Positions 1 through 11,064 of a stretch of DNA of 64,000 nucleotides are shown here, one piece after another. Origin of the DNA: Gyromitra esculenta. Taxonomy: Eukaryota > Ascomycota > Pezizomycetes > Pezizales > Discinaceae. Location: the NCBI GenBank assembly GCA_038503075.1, contig JBCAML010000019.1:186001-250000 (forward strand), in the 5' to 3' direction. Numbering within the stretch: the first letter of the stretch is position 1; every line of letters starts with the position of its first letter. The translations under genes were made by a program, and so were the position numbers. A model generated the notes under the pieces. That model had not been told where the DNA came from, did not search any database, and saw only the letters and a list, made by a program, of their open reading frames with translations.

Positions 1-1106
1 AATTATTTGGTGTTGAGCGTTGGATCACGGGGGGGAGGGGAGCGCTACATTCCGTCAGAGGTCAAGCTGCCATTGGATAATCCTCAACAACCGAATTGCA
101 CTTCAATTGTAACTAGCACTTTTCCGGACGGGTGCGAGTACGTGTTAAATTGCAAAAGACTAGTCCCGAGCGAGGCCCAACCAACACGCTAGTGAGGCAA
201 AGAAAATTGTCACATAAAACGTGAATCTCAATCGTCAACACCAAGATGTCCCAAGCGCATTGAGGTGTAAACTATATGTGCAGCTGGATGCTCAATATGA
301 AGAGTTCCGGGGATGTTACATCCTCAAACGTTGTTTTCGTTGTAGTACAAACTCCTCCATTGCCCAACCAACAATTGTATCAGATAGCGTATTTGAATGG
401 AATATACACCTTCCACCGAGTATATTCTCCGGCGAAATCTGCGTCTGTTATAGTTGGGGCTGGGGTGTTTGAGGTCGGAATGCAAGCGTGTTCGAGAGGA
501 AATTTTAGGTCATGCCGACAGGATCCAGCGGGGACGAGGAAGTCACGAGAGTCAAGGTTGAGAGCCCTCGAGGGGGCAGTTGACGGTAGCAACTGCTCTA
601 ATAAGGCGTCAGGGCGGGAGGACCCGAGAAATTGGGTCCAGATCCCAGGATCGATAATCTCGAAGTGTTTGCCGGTTTCTTCCAGAACACCCCACAAATC
701 CAAGAGGATGCACACACAATCCACATTAGCAATGGCATCACGTGGCAGAGACCCTGGACGCAGGGTCGTTTGGGCTTGGCGCAGGGATCGAGCTCATCAG
801 CCGCCGAGGCGCTCAAGCTTTATTGAAAACGAATCCAATGGGCCCAGCTCGCACCACTGTATGCGACACAGCGCCCTCGTGACAGTCTTTCGAGTGAGCT
901 TTTATGCTGCTTCAGAGAAATTACCAGCACACAGCCTAACGGCAAAAAATCAGTGCACGAACTGGTTCATAACTCATGACCCCCCCGCATTTTTTTTCTC
1001 CTCTTTTCTCTTCCACAACACCCATCGTTCTCTATTTGTTTTTTGCCTCTGCAGCAAAATACACTCGCTTATTATCCAGGCCATCCATTTATCCCCTAAC
1101 ATCCGT
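1..1106. other. No gene recognised
   Basis: The plus-strand frame that ends at 1784 stays open back to 276. The protein-like composition (Ser-rich, then strongly acidic) begins only after the ATG at 1107. I see no splice-supported exon, RNA gene or clear repeat in this stretch. A pyrimidine-rich run at about 985-1045 may be the promoter or 5' leader of the next gene. Confidence 0.5.
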
Positions 1107-1784
1107 ATGGACATGATGTCTAATTTGCAGACTTTGAGCTCCAATACCTCCTTCAGAGAGCTTCTCAGAAAGTTCCGTCAGGAGAAAGCTTCCTCATCCT
1201 CGTTCATGTCATGGCTCAGTATGTTTTTTTTTCCTTTCGTTTTTAGCCTTCCCCCCCCCTCAGAAACAATGCTAATAAGAAATAAAGATCCCACAGAGGA
1301 TCCATCATCATCCTCTTCCTTTTGGTGGGAGAATAACTTCGAAGCTGCCTCTGAGGATTCTTCTACATATGTCACTTCCCCACGGGGAGAATGTGGCACT
1401 GAGAAACCATATAACGCCTCCTCGTCTCCCCATTGGCTCGCTTATGAAGACCAAGACACTGTCTCGCTCAGCTGCTCGTCTTCCGATGAGGAAGGCTCTT
1501 ACGAAGCGTCCATTTCATCAGCCTCATCAGTATATTCTGACGAAGAAGACGAAAAATATTTTATCGAAGAAGAAGAAGAAGGAGAGTATTTGGACCAGGA
1601 ATACTACGAGGAGGATGAAACGTATCTTTCTGCACTAGGCTGGTGGAAAGTCTACCGATCTGGTTGGTGGGAAGATTCCGAGGGTGCCTTGACACACTTC
1701 GACGATACATACGTCGAATACCGCTACTCAGCCCTTCTCCCATCCATCCCGGAAAGCAATCTGGAAGAGGCCACCTCGCCTTGA
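1107..1784 (+). CDS. Acidic Ser/Glu-rich hypothetical protein
   Basis: I do not recognise this protein. From the ATG at 1107 it reads as a short basic/helical start (FRELLRKFRQEK), then a Ser-rich stretch, then a strongly acidic middle (runs of E and D with Y and S, roughly residues 115-165), and a Trp-rich end (SALGWWKVYRSGWWED). A likely intron runs 1219-1263 (GTATGT to CCCTCAG). It is 45 nt, so it keeps the frame: spliced 210 aa, unspliced 225 aa. The unspliced form adds a Phe/Pro-rich hydrophobic patch. No branch-site motif is obvious, so splicing is uncertain. The skewed composition could belong to a nuclear or cytosolic disordered protein, but no function is inferred. Confidence 0.5.
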   Translation: MDMMSNLQTLSSNTSFRELLRKFRQEKASSSSFMSWLSMFFFPFVFSLPPPSETMLIRNKDPTEDPSSSSSFWWENNFEAASEDSSTYVTSPRGECGTEKPYNASSSPHWLAYEDQDTVSLSCSSSDEEGSYEASISSASSVYSDEEDEKYFIEEEEEGEYLDQEYYEEDETYLSALGWWKVYRSGWWEDSEGALTHFDDTYVEYRYSALLPSIPESNLEEATSP

Positions 1785-3041
1785 GCCATATACATTGCAA
1801 CGATTTTTATTTATTTATCCGAGGATTTTTTTTTGTCGAAATATCCCTACCATACCCACCCGCGCGCACGCTGCTCGGCTGGAAAAGCAGCGTGCGTGCC
1901 ACCAAAACGGCGGATATAACGGTTATTATTCCGGATCTATCTGTCGTACGTTACATTAACCAGCGCGTTTCCCGATTTTGAGAGCCTTCCCAGGGCTCTA
2001 AGACGGACGAAAACACTCGTTAGACGAACTGCACTCGTTACAGAAATTTAAACTGTTCCTCATTCTGGGAAACCTTTTTTTCTATCTACAGCGAAGGGGG
2101 GGATGGCCTAGCCATGGTATTCCTGAAAGGGGAGTGCTGGAAGGCCAGACTTTAGGAGAAAGCCGACAGGGATTTAGGTATTGAAGGGGAGATCTGCGAG
2201 GCAAGGAGTGGATGGATTTGTGTGGCTGTTATAGGGAAGGTTAAACCAATATAGGGAACCAATGAGGGGCCAAGACTTATATTGAGAAAAGTACGAGGGG
2301 TATATTGGATGGCGATCCCGGTACTTAGAGAACAGGGTTCAACTAAGAGTTATACGGGTGGGAGTATAGCAAAAAGTGCAAAAGGTGGCAAAGTGGGACA
2401 AGAGCGGCGTTTGATTCACTGCTGGTGTACAAACAGGGCGTATCGGCATTTGTTTTTTTCATTTCGTATTCTTTTCTGGGAAAGTTTTCTTAGGTGCTTA
2501 TTGGATAAGATAGATAAGATTAGATTAGATAGGACTGCTTCCTAGCGTCGGGGTTTAAAAAGAATTATTTGTTTACATGCTCTATCATCTTCTTGAAACA
2601 TACCGTGGATAATCCCGCAATTATAAATTCTTCGGGCTGCTTACAAGGAACTGGCATGTTTAGTGGTATGATCCGTTTGCCGGATAGGTCAGCCCAGATC
2701 CCATGAAACGGAGCGGAAACAACGTTTCCCATCCCGGGTCGGCCCTTGCAACTTCCGACATGACCGGGATAAAATTTTTATCTCCTAGTTCTCTACAAAT
2801 CCCGTCCGCTGCTTACTCTATCCTGCGGACTTTAGGGGTGGTGTAGGGATGGAACGATGATGTGTGGTTGTGGTAGGTTGATAGATAGCGATAAGGGGGG
2901 GGGAAATAGACAGATTGGCACATGGGTATGGATGGGGGCCGTAGGATAGAACTTATTATGCAACGTTGGCTTGTGGAGCTGTCTAGTGGAGCTGTCGAGG
3001 GAGGTGAGGTATGTAGATGCTGGAGATGAGGATTAATCATT

Positions 3042-3067
3042 ACCAACCCAACCCAACCCAACCCACC
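3042..3067. repeat. (CAACC)n microsatellite
   Basis: About five CAACC units in a row end in ACCCACCCATG. Read directly from the sequence. Confidence 0.8.
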
Positions 3068-3110
3068 CATGCAAGAGGTGAGGTACCACGGTAGTGGGTA
3101 CGTTCGTGGA

Positions 3111-3130
3111 GGGTAGGTAGGTAGGTAGGG
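3111..3130. repeat. (GTAG)n microsatellite
   Basis: Roughly five GTAG units. A reverse-complement TACC tract lies about 390 bp downstream (3505-3530), so the two could pair as a long hairpin. Confidence 0.8.
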
Positions 3131-3504
3131 TTTTGTATACTGCGACTACTCTAGCGGTATGTATGTATGTGTACATACTCTGTGCTGGGAGGAGGGGTTT
3201 GCTTGGATTAGAGGAGACTAACTGGGCTGATCGGGTTTAACTATGCTGATCTGATCTGGTCTGGTCGTGTCTAAGTTCAAGGGTTTTTGAGATGTGTCGC
3301 TTTCGGGTCAGTCAGTTTGATAGGTTGTTGTTGGTTGTGATGTAGGCTTTTATTAACATGTACATGTCTTCCCCCGTTTCTGTAAAGAACATGTAGGTAG
3401 GGGAGCTACCGTTTACCTAGATTCCCTGCATAGGCTGCACAATAGCCAGATAGAAGTTAGAACCTTACAGCTATGGTATACCATATCGCCGCTGCCACAG
3501 TTAC

Positions 3505-3530
3505 TTACCTACCTACCTACCTACCTACCT
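3505..3530. repeat. (TACC)n microsatellite
   Basis: About six TACC units, complementary to the GTAG tract at 3111-3130. Confidence 0.8.
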
Positions 3531-4984
3531 CGTTTATATATGTATCATTAACACCGATGGGTACATAGTAAGGGTTCCCAAGCACTCGTTAGCCCTCCAT
3601 CCCTCCTTTGTTACGCTCCCATCCCCAATCTCTTCAGCAAGGGAATGCTATCCCCTCTTTACGCTGTATCCTTCGCTGCAACACACACACATCCCCCCGT
3701 AGCATCATGCTGGTAGTCGCCATTCGGGCTCGGCTGTGATTGGTTTAGAGACCGTTTCGCGCGCGGCGTGCTCAGTGTGCTCAGCGTCGGCGATGGCGAG
3801 TGTTAGAGTCCTAGATTTGCTGGCCGTCGATAAGGCTCCGAAGTTGGCGAGAGTAGTGGCTATAGTGCATGGTCATGGTACTTCCGTGATGTTGCTTCGC
3901 TGGGGTAGTTTACGAGTTCCCTGTAAGATGTTGGGGATTGGTGAGTGTATACGGCTTGGGGGGAGGGGGGGGGGGCGAAGACACGAGTATCGTGTCGGGT
4001 TGCGGGGATATCTGAGAATGGAGATGGTTTGAGTGCTGTGAGTTGCGGATATTTTTTGGGGTTGATTATGAGAGGCTGGTGGCTTTTCTAGTTCCTCCAC
4101 CTGTCATAACGTTAACTTACCCTCCCGTCCTCGCTAGATGGCTAGAATAATTGCAGCTAAACGTTTGCTCCACCGCATACCATATATTCTAAAACTACAG
4201 TGATTATATCCTCTACGGTTAGATAGGAGTGTTCTATACATATATAGTCATATATTATCACTCGCACCCCTGCCGCGCTCAACTCGGGAATCTATCAGTT
4301 AGCGTAAGCAGGACACTAGAACGCCTTCGCCATATTAGTGAACAGCTGGTGAAGTCGGGGAAATTGTGGAATCGGGCCACTGAGCCTGAAAATATGTATC
4401 CATAAACCAGCATTATCCGTCAAGCTGGGTTGTTACGTCTTTAGAAAGGTCTGATGAGGACCACGAGAAGTAGAAATCTTAAATTGTGACGAACGTGGTG
4501 TGTGATGGATGGGCTTATGCGATGATAGGCGATGGTGGGGATGGGGAGGAATGCTTTACTGCTGCAGAAAAAAAGAGTTGTCCCCAAATGTCTTAAAACA
4601 AGTATTTTCAGCCCAAGAAGTGGCAGAATAACGACATCAGGTCATAGTTGGGTTACCCGGAGGGAGGTGAGGGTTCGAGTTGGAATCAGTCTAGCATCGG
4701 ATATTGGTGTGCCTGGAGAAGATCCCTCGCCAGCGCCCCTTCCCCGAGGTAGAAACTTTTGTCACCAGATATATTATTGTTTTTCTTATCTCTCACTGGA
4801 AATTACCACAAACAACTTTATTATTACCCTCCAAATATGAGATGTGCCTAGAAAATGCACATACTCATACGAAAATTATAATACAAACCCCATGTACCTG
4901 GAAAGTGCACAGAGTTACACTCAAAAACTAACACGAATCTCTCGTCACCCTCTATCAGGCTACTACCTCTACTCTATTACAATA

Positions 4985-5395
4985 ATACCCTTTCCAAAGA
5001 GGAATACCAAAAACCAAGAGTACCTGTAATCAAAAAAAACCCGCCCATATGAAAAACCACGTATCGTATGTGCCAACTCCCATCTCCAACTCTCCAAAAC
5101 CGAGTATTCAAAATCAAAAGTAGCTGAAATCAAAAAGGAAAGAAATCCACCCGCAACAAATGCCACTTATCGCATGTACCAAACTTCCACCTCCAACTTT
5201 CCAAACGTACCAAGTATTCAAAATCAAAAGTAGCTGAGATCAAAGAGAAAAAGAATCCACCCGCAACAAACACCACTTATCGTATGTACCAAACTCTCAC
5301 CTTCAACTTTCCAAAACCGAATACCAAAATCAAGAGCAGCTGTAATCAAAAAAAAAACGACCAGATCAAACCCCACCTATCATATCAAACTTCCG
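4985..5395. repeat. Tandem array, about 108-bp unit, about 3.5 copies
   Basis: Four successive segments repeat the same order of words: an anchor like GAGTATTCAAAATCAAAAGT, then GCTGAAATCAAA, then CCACCCGCAACAAA, then CACTTATCGTATGTACCAAA, then CCACCTCCAACTTTCC. Anchors lie near 5003, 5103, 5213 and 5320. The middle copies are the most alike; the first and last are diverged. The array stops a few bases before the stop codon of the minus-strand ankyrin gene, so it probably forms that gene's 3' UTR. Confidence 0.8.
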
Positions 5396-5397
5396 CC

Positions 5398-7401
5398 TTA
5401 TTCCCACTCTGCATCTTCCAATACCACATCCTCCGATTCATCTTGATCCATATCCAAACAATTCTGCCTGTTATCCTCCTCCAGCCCTTTATACGAGGCT
5501 TCCAACTCACTTGTCGTCATTCCATCCAAATCTATATCCATAAAATCACTCCCCATCTCTTGCAAAACCTCTAACCCCTCATCGTGTCCATGCTCAGCCG
5601 CATGATCCAGCAACGTTAATCCCTCCGCATCTCGCTCGTCAAGATTAAACCCCTTAGCTAGTAGCCTTACTAGTTCTCCGCTGAGGTTTCCTCCTTCGAT
5701 CACCCGCAGTAGTTCACACACTGGCGTCATACCGTTTACGTCGGTAATGGTGTTATCTGCGCCTCCGTCGAGGAGTAATTGGACGTAGTCTTCGTCAAGT
5801 GTAAAGGCGGCGAAGTGGAGAGCGGTGCTGCCGTTATTGTCTTGGAGGTTGGCGTCGATACCTTTGTCTAAGAGTAACTTGGTGAGGGGTTTGTCTCCAA
5901 CTTGTGCTGCTAGATGAAGTAGTGATTGTTGTTTATCTATCGTCTTGAAGTTTATGTTAGCTGTTTGGAGTAATGAGGATCTCACATTTCCGTATTCGCA
6001 TGCTATGTCGATCACTGTCTTTCCATCCGATGTCTTAGCGGTAACATCTAAGCCAAGATTGAGGAATAGTTGTATTTTGATTTCATCTGAGGGGCCGACA
6101 GCGGCGAAGTGCAGGGCATTCCATCCTTCGGTGTCTGTTTCTGTTGCATTTGCGCCTCTCTCTAGTAGCATTTGGACACACTCCACGCTCGAGTACTGTA
6201 CTGCGAGGTGCAGCGCAGTTCGACCTCTGGACCTAGTCCGGAAACTAATGTCAACTTTCTTTAAACACATTTCTGTAAGTAACTCGAAAGAACGAGCTTC
6301 CATTGAACTCGCTAGATAGCAGAATGGTGAGTCTCCGTTATTGTCCCTGATGTTAACATCGGCACCCTTCTCAAGGAGTGCCATCGCAATACTTTCATTG
6401 CGAGTCGCTGGCGTAGTGGCTAGCGAAAAATGGAGGGGGGTTACTCCATTCTGGTCTTGCGCATTTACCTCCGCGCTTTCTGCTAGCAAAAGTTTAACAA
6501 GATCGATATATCCGGAAGCGGTGGCTTCATGTAGAGCCGTGTTCCCAAACATGTCTCGAGCATTAATATCAACACCCTTGGTTAACATCGCCTCAGCCAC
6601 GTCGATATTGCCCACACACGCAGCAAAATGCAGTGCAGTCTGCTCCGTACTCGACCTAAATCCCGGACCTGCGTTTTTCAGAATCAGCGAATTCATATCG
6701 TGGTCCTCCCCATCCGTTAGTTCAACCGCGGTGTAGCCCTCCGTGTTCTTCAGTGCCACATCTGCACCAGCAGCTAGCAAAAGCTTCGTAATCTGCTTAT
6801 CCCCAAGAAAAGCTGAAAAGTGAAGCGGTGTCATTTTCTCCTTATCTTTCGCATTTTGATTAGCACCACTCTTGAGAAGGAGTTTAACGGCGAGTTTGTT
6901 GCTTTCCCAAACTGCGTGATGGAGCGCTGTCCATCCGCGGAAATCATGGGCTGATATATTGGCCCCCATATCCAGTAACGATCTAAGGAGGAATCTATGG
7001 CCATGTCGAGCTGCATCTTGCAGTGGCGTGGATAAGTCGAATGTGTCGTGGACTATAAGTCGGCTTCCTTGTTCTAGGATGGTGTCGACGACTTCATCTA
7101 CACGGTGTCTTTCGGGGGCTTTGAAGATCAAGGTCTTGTCCTCGTCGTCCTTTTTGGCGAGGAAGCTTTTGCCCTTCTTGACCAACGACTTTACTAGATC
7201 TCTGTTGCCAGTAACTGCACCCCAGTAGAGTGCGGTTTTCCGGTGTCTTGGTTTGGACGCGATATTATGTAGGACGGGAGTTAAAATTCGGGAAAAGGTG
7301 CTATTAACTTGCATGAATGATCTGAGGTCTTTTGCACCAAGTTCTTCTCCGACGAGGAGTACGATCTCGGACGGGATGGTAGAAAGTGATTTGGAAGACA
7401 T
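5398..7401 (-). CDS. F-box-like/ankyrin repeat protein
   Basis: The 667-aa protein starts at the ATG at 7401 (MSSKSL). The frame is open 30 codons further upstream, but MSSKSL directly precedes an F-box-like segment (residues about 6-45: STIPSEIVLLVGEELGAKDL) as in its two relatives in this window. The rest is about 13-14 ankyrin repeats with clear TALHFAA, TPLHFSA and VKLLL motifs (about residues 55-640), then a short acidic tail. It has a single exon. F-box proteins recruit substrates to SCF ubiquitin ligases and ankyrin arrays bind proteins, so a substrate-receptor role is a reasonable guess but unproved. A TATATATA element lies at 7571-7580 on the promoter side. The 3' end abuts a tandem array. 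Confidence 0.88.
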   Translation of the reverse strand: MSSKSLSTIPSEIVLLVGEELGAKDLRSFMQVNSTFSRILTPVLHNIASKPRHRKTALYWGAVTGNRDLVKSLVKKGKSFLAKKDDEDKTLIFKAPERHRVDEVVDTILEQGSRLIVHDTFDLSTPLQDAARHGHRFLLRSLLDMGANISAHDFRGWTALHHAVWESNKLAVKLLLKSGANQNAKDKEKMTPLHFSAFLGDKQITKLLLAAGADVALKNTEGYTAVELTDGEDHDMNSLILKNAGPGFRSSTEQTALHFAACVGNIDVAEAMLTKGVDINARDMFGNTALHEATASGYIDLVKLLLAESAEVNAQDQNGVTPLHFSLATTPATRNESIAMALLEKGADVNIRDNNGDSPFCYLASSMEARSFELLTEMCLKKVDISFRTRSRGRTALHLAVQYSSVECVQMLLERGANATETDTEGWNALHFAAVGPSDEIKIQLFLNLGLDVTAKTSDGKTVIDIACEYGNVRSSLLQTANINFKTIDKQQSLLHLAAQVGDKPLTKLLLDKGIDANLQDNNGSTALHFAAFTLDEDYVQLLLDGGADNTITDVNGMTPVCELLRVIEGGNLSGELVRLLAKGFNLDERDAEGLTLLDHAAEHGHDEGLEVLQEMGSDFMDIDLDGMTTSELEASYKGLEEDNRQNCLDMDQDESEDVVLEDAEWE

Positions 7402-7570
7402 TTTTGTCGAGTTATTTGGAAGGTAATAGGGATAAGCTTGACATTGACAATATGAGTTTGTCTCTATATCCTCCGTTGAGGGGATACTCACCTGTGATTT
7501 TGAGTTTTTAAAAAATTTCAGTTGATGTAGTTATCTCGTGACCTTGGACGTGGAAGGACGTTAGTTGTGG

Positions 7571-7580
7571 GTATATATAC
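7571..7580 (-). promoter_or_regulatory. TATA box of the F-box/ankyrin gene
   Basis: GTATATATAC lies 170 bp upstream of the chosen ATG at 7401. The motif is palindromic, so orientation is set by the neighbouring gene. Confidence 0.45.
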
Positions 7581-8660
7581 AGGTAAGGTTTAGGGTTGAA
7601 AACACATGGCGGGCTAAGAAGTACACACGCGTTGTAGCGAGTACACAGTTTCCAAGAACAGCAGCGAATGGGGATCTAAGATATAAATACATGTACGCAG
7701 TAGCCTCGAATATAACTCTTGTGAGGAATTTCAGTGTATATATGTAGGTATGTGATCTGAATTTCGCATGCTGTAATCGCATGCTCTAAGTTACATATTG
7801 TTTACTGTAATGTTGCTAGAATGTACAAGTGAATATACTGATGACTAAATTTCCTACTGGATAGACGCTTTTGAAATTCGTTTAAAGGAATAATATCAAA
7901 ATTGAGAATTAATATAAGGTTTGTTTGACGAGGATGGATTGAAACGATATTTAATTCAATCCTAGCTAACTTCCGAAGTAGTGAGAATACATGTATGTGG
8001 ATGTTGTGTCCCACGCGTCAAGGTCCGAAATTTGCAAGTGTGATGGCTACATGTCGGGATAAGTCTGCCGCCAGGTGGCGGTGCGAGTGAAAGAAGACAA
8101 CCTTTCATCTCAGTCCACAACTCTCAGCGAGCCCTGGTAAAGCCTTCTAATAAGTGAAGGATTCTATGCACTAGGTATCAGTCTGCGTTAATTGGTAAAA
8201 TCTAGAGATTCAGGCAAGCTTAGGTCCCTCGAGAGAAGGGCTGCACTGCCACTTGGTGACTGATTTTCCTCTACACCCGTAGTACGTACGTTCTACTTAA
8301 GAAGAAATACTTGATATGTGGTGATTCAAGATAGATCCTTGGGTTAGAGAGCAAAGCTGAAGAATAGATCGAAGCAATAAACAGAAACAGAAATTGGTGG
8401 ACGCAGAGCATTTTGCAGAACATATTATTTCTAAATGTTAGCTCCATTACTTATGCCGTGATGTTTTGGTAGGGGCTTTTTGGGCGGGTGTTTTTGCCAG
8501 GTGAGAAAAATGTTTAGTGCCCTAGGCTCCGCCTGCCAACCCAATTCAATCACCGTATAAAACGATTTCTTCCGATCTTTGCGTTCTTAAAAAAAACAGG
8601 AAAGTCGAGATTTGGTAGACCCTTTTTTCTGAAAACCTCCCCCAATATTGAAAACTGTAC
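7581..8660. other. Intergenic, one old MITE copy
   Basis: No gene is supported. It contains the degraded inverted-repeat element at 8050-8283 and TACATGTA-type palindromes near 7690 and 7990. Confidence 0.5.
8050..8283. mobile_element. Degraded MITE, GTACTCGGGTGTG family
   Basis: The ends are inverted: left GATAAGTCTGCCGCCAGGTG, right complement GTCACCAAGTGGCAGTGCAG near 8250. The same TIR words occur in better copies at 19458-19699 and 48958-49204. The left end looks truncated or mutated. The interior shares a CCACAACTC-type patch with the 48.9-kb copy. Confidence 0.6.
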
Positions 8661-8760
8661 TACTTGCCAACATTGGTAAACGGTTCGCTCGCTTTGCAAA
8701 TCCTAGATCTCGATACACGGGGCAGAACACAATAGGCACCCGAAGGTGGTATGCTAGATC

Positions 8761-9857
8761 CTATTCCCCCTCTCCCTTTCCCTTCGTCGGCCCAGTCACA
8801 GAAACATCTACATAAATATCGAACCTCCTCTGCGTCGTGACTGGAATCCCCATCCTCACCTCCTGGATCCTCTCCGGCACCAGCGTCCACTCTACAATAC
8901 CTTCCGTCTCATCGGTCTGTGCAACCACCTCCGCGTACGGATCGACAACCATACTATGCCCCCACGCCGTATACCAAGCCTTCAAGTCCCTGGCCGGGCT
9001 GCAGAGTGCTACGTAAATCTGATTATCCACTGCCCTCCCCCTTGCCAACAACTCCCAATGCAGCGGCCCAGTCGTCATATTGAACGCGCCAGGAAACACC
9101 ATAGCAAACGCCCCTTTCCGCGCCGCAATCATAGTCAATTCAGGGAACCGTATATCGTAGCAGATACCAAGCCCTACCAGACCATACTCGGGTAGGTCGA
9201 TCAGCGTGGGCTCATTCCCGGGGGAGAGAAGTTCCGATTCCTTGAACACGATTTTTCCTGGGATGGAGATATCAAAGAGGTGAACTTTACGGTGCGTTGC
9301 CATAAGTGCACCAGTTGGTGAGAAGGTCATCGATGTATTATAGAGTTTTCTTGTTGATGGGTCAATCTCGGGAATGGAGCCACCAATGAGGTATATTTTG
9401 TGTTTTGAAGCTAGGGCGGAGAGGGTGTTGTATGATGGAGTTGAATCGTCTGGAAGTAAGCTGCTGCCATTCGGAATTTTTTCTGCGTAATCGAGGAAGT
9501 GTTGATTGCCATAAGGCGAGTTGAAGAATTCCTGGTTGTTGTGTTAACGCAATCTCAGTAGTAGGGAATGTGAGCATAAACATACCGGTAAAACGACTAC
9601 ATTCGCACCTCTGCTTGCTGCTTCGGCCACCTTTTCCTTTGTATGCTGGAGGTTTGCAGCTTTGTCATTTCCTATTTTGTCCCCCCATGGTCTGCCTTTT
9701 AGCACTTCTTATATTGCTACCCCGATGTGGACTAACCTGATGCCAATTGAATCAACGCAAATTTACAGGGTTTCTTTAAAGGAGAATGCATGCTGTATGC
9801 TGCCGTTTTGAATGTTCTAAAAGGAAATGTGGCAGCGGAGAGGGCACGGCGAAACAT
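8761..9857 (-). CDS. Omega-amidase, Nit2-type nitrilase
   Basis: Three exons: 9857-9737, 9671-9586, 9531-8761. Introns are GTTAGT...ATAG and GTATGT...CCAG. The spliced frame is 978 nt (325 aa). It belongs to the carbon-nitrogen hydrolase superfamily. The catalytic Glu-Lys-Cys set is visible: Glu in LPEFFNSPYG (split exactly at intron 2), Lys in HRKVHLFDI and Cys in GLGICYDIRFPE. Downstream blocks (FPGAFNMTTGPLHWELLARG, SPARDLKAWYTAWGHS) are of Nit2 type. Nit2 hydrolyses alpha-ketoglutaramate and alpha-ketosuccinamate, the products of glutamine and asparagine transamination. The first 24 or so residues (MFRRALSAATFPFRTFK) are rich in Arg and hydroxylated residues like a mitochondrial presequence. 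An internal Met (MHSPLKK) could give a cytosolic form. Nit1 (deaminated-glutathione amidase) is the main alternative. Confidence 0.93.
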
Positions 9858-10063
9858 TCGCGGTTGTTTATGGGGCGAGACAAAGCTCAGTGACGTGGGC
9901 GGGGTATGGTGGGTCACGAGGCGACACATAAGCAGGGCTAGGGTTATTTCTTCTTTTAACGTCGCATCACCAAAATGTACGCACTATCCGAGGGAGGATA
10001 AAAATTCTATTTTTACATGATAATTTGGGCTCTGGGGGTATCGAGGATAAATACCATGATCTA

Positions 10064-10261
10064 CCGTATAAACTCGGCCATAACGAAGTGGCCTGGACTG
10101 AGACTGCAGAGGATATCCACACTCTGAATGGCCGGTGGCGAGGGTTTGGGTTGCCTATTTACTGGTTGTAACTGACCCTAAAGTTGATTGCACCAATTGA
10201 GGCGTCTATTCTATCATGCGATCTCAGTCCAGGCCACTTCGTTATGACCGAGTTTATACGG
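10064..10261. mobile_element. MITE, CCGTATAA family, TA target site
   Basis: 198 bp with near-perfect TIRs of about 42 bp. The left end begins CCGTATAAACTCGGCCATAA and the right end is its complement. It is flanked by TA on both sides, the duplication made by Tc1/mariner-type transposases. There is no coding capacity inside. Confidence 0.88.
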
Positions 10262-10604
10262 TATCACCTTTTCCCGCCGCAATAGTGAAATCGACTGGAC
10301 TGAAACCGGAGGTTGAAACTCGCTTCTAGATCGCTCAATACCTACGTGGGGGCTTAATTCGGGCTAGCAATTAGGCACCACAGCTAGAAAAAAAGCTCAA
10401 GCTCGAGCACGAACAATTGGAAACATCTTATCTAGTACATAAAGTGCCTGAGTCTAGTTTTTTTTGCATTTGGGGTTTCATGCTGTTGCACGGCGTCTCA
10501 AATCAGTGCCCTAGCTAGTTACTGTTTAAAGTGTTTGATATGGTCAAACTCAACGATCGAGACCACTATTTCGGTCCATCTACATTGTTCAGGACATTAC
10601 ACTA

Positions 10605-10769
10605 CCGTATGTACTCGTGAAATACGATCCAGCTTTGCCCTGAGCTAAACTTGATACAGTATTGATCTTGGCGAAAAAGAATCCAAGCCACAGGATTTGA
10701 CCATTTAGAAGCTCGTTCCTTGCGTAAGCCGCGGGGCAGAGCTGGGCCGTATTTCACGAGTACATACGG
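10605..10769. mobile_element. MITE, CCGTATG subtype, TA target site
   Basis: 165 bp. TIRs of about 30 bp begin CCGTATGTACTCGTGAAATA on both ends, with TA on each side. The interior is unrelated to the 10064 copy. Confidence 0.86.
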
Positions 10770-10857
10770 TACTTCACCTAGCAATATTATCATTCTGGCT
10801 TGTGTTCTCTGTCTAGCACTTTCGCTATTTATGAAGAACGGTACCCTATCACGCACA

Positions 10858-11064
10858 CCATACTATCTCTGCTATAAAGAACTGGCCTGGACCAAGCAGT
10901 TCTAAATCGGCCTTCAGAAAAGCTCGAAAAGTAGTTAGAAACGGTTGCTAAGCATCAGAATTGCTATCCTAATCGAATACTTACTCACCTGGTGAAGCAA
11001 TTTCAATTAGAGTATTTTAGTTGAGCCTAGTCCAGGCCAGTTCTTTATAGTCGAGATAATACGG
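10858..11064. mobile_element. MITE, CCGTATTATCTCG family
   Basis: 207 bp. The right TIR read inward is CCGTATTATCTCGACTATAA, continuing AGAACTGGCCTGGAC. The left TIR is the same with several substitutions. TA is intact on the right and mutated to CA on the left. The interior (TTCTAAATCGGCCTTCA) matches the outer element at 48331. Confidence 0.82.

Larger units (their letters stand above)
1785..4984. other. Gene-poor intergenic stretch with simple repeats
   Basis: No coding region is supported. Short open frames here (for example 3736-4032) have no domain-like content. The stretch holds CAACC, GTAG and TACC microsatellites, listed separately, and polypurine/polypyrimidine runs. Confidence 0.55.

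Noticed and set aside
276..1106. N-terminal extension of the acidic protein (open frame from 276)
   Set aside because: The composition changes sharply at 1107, and the upstream part looks like random open frame with no splice or domain support.
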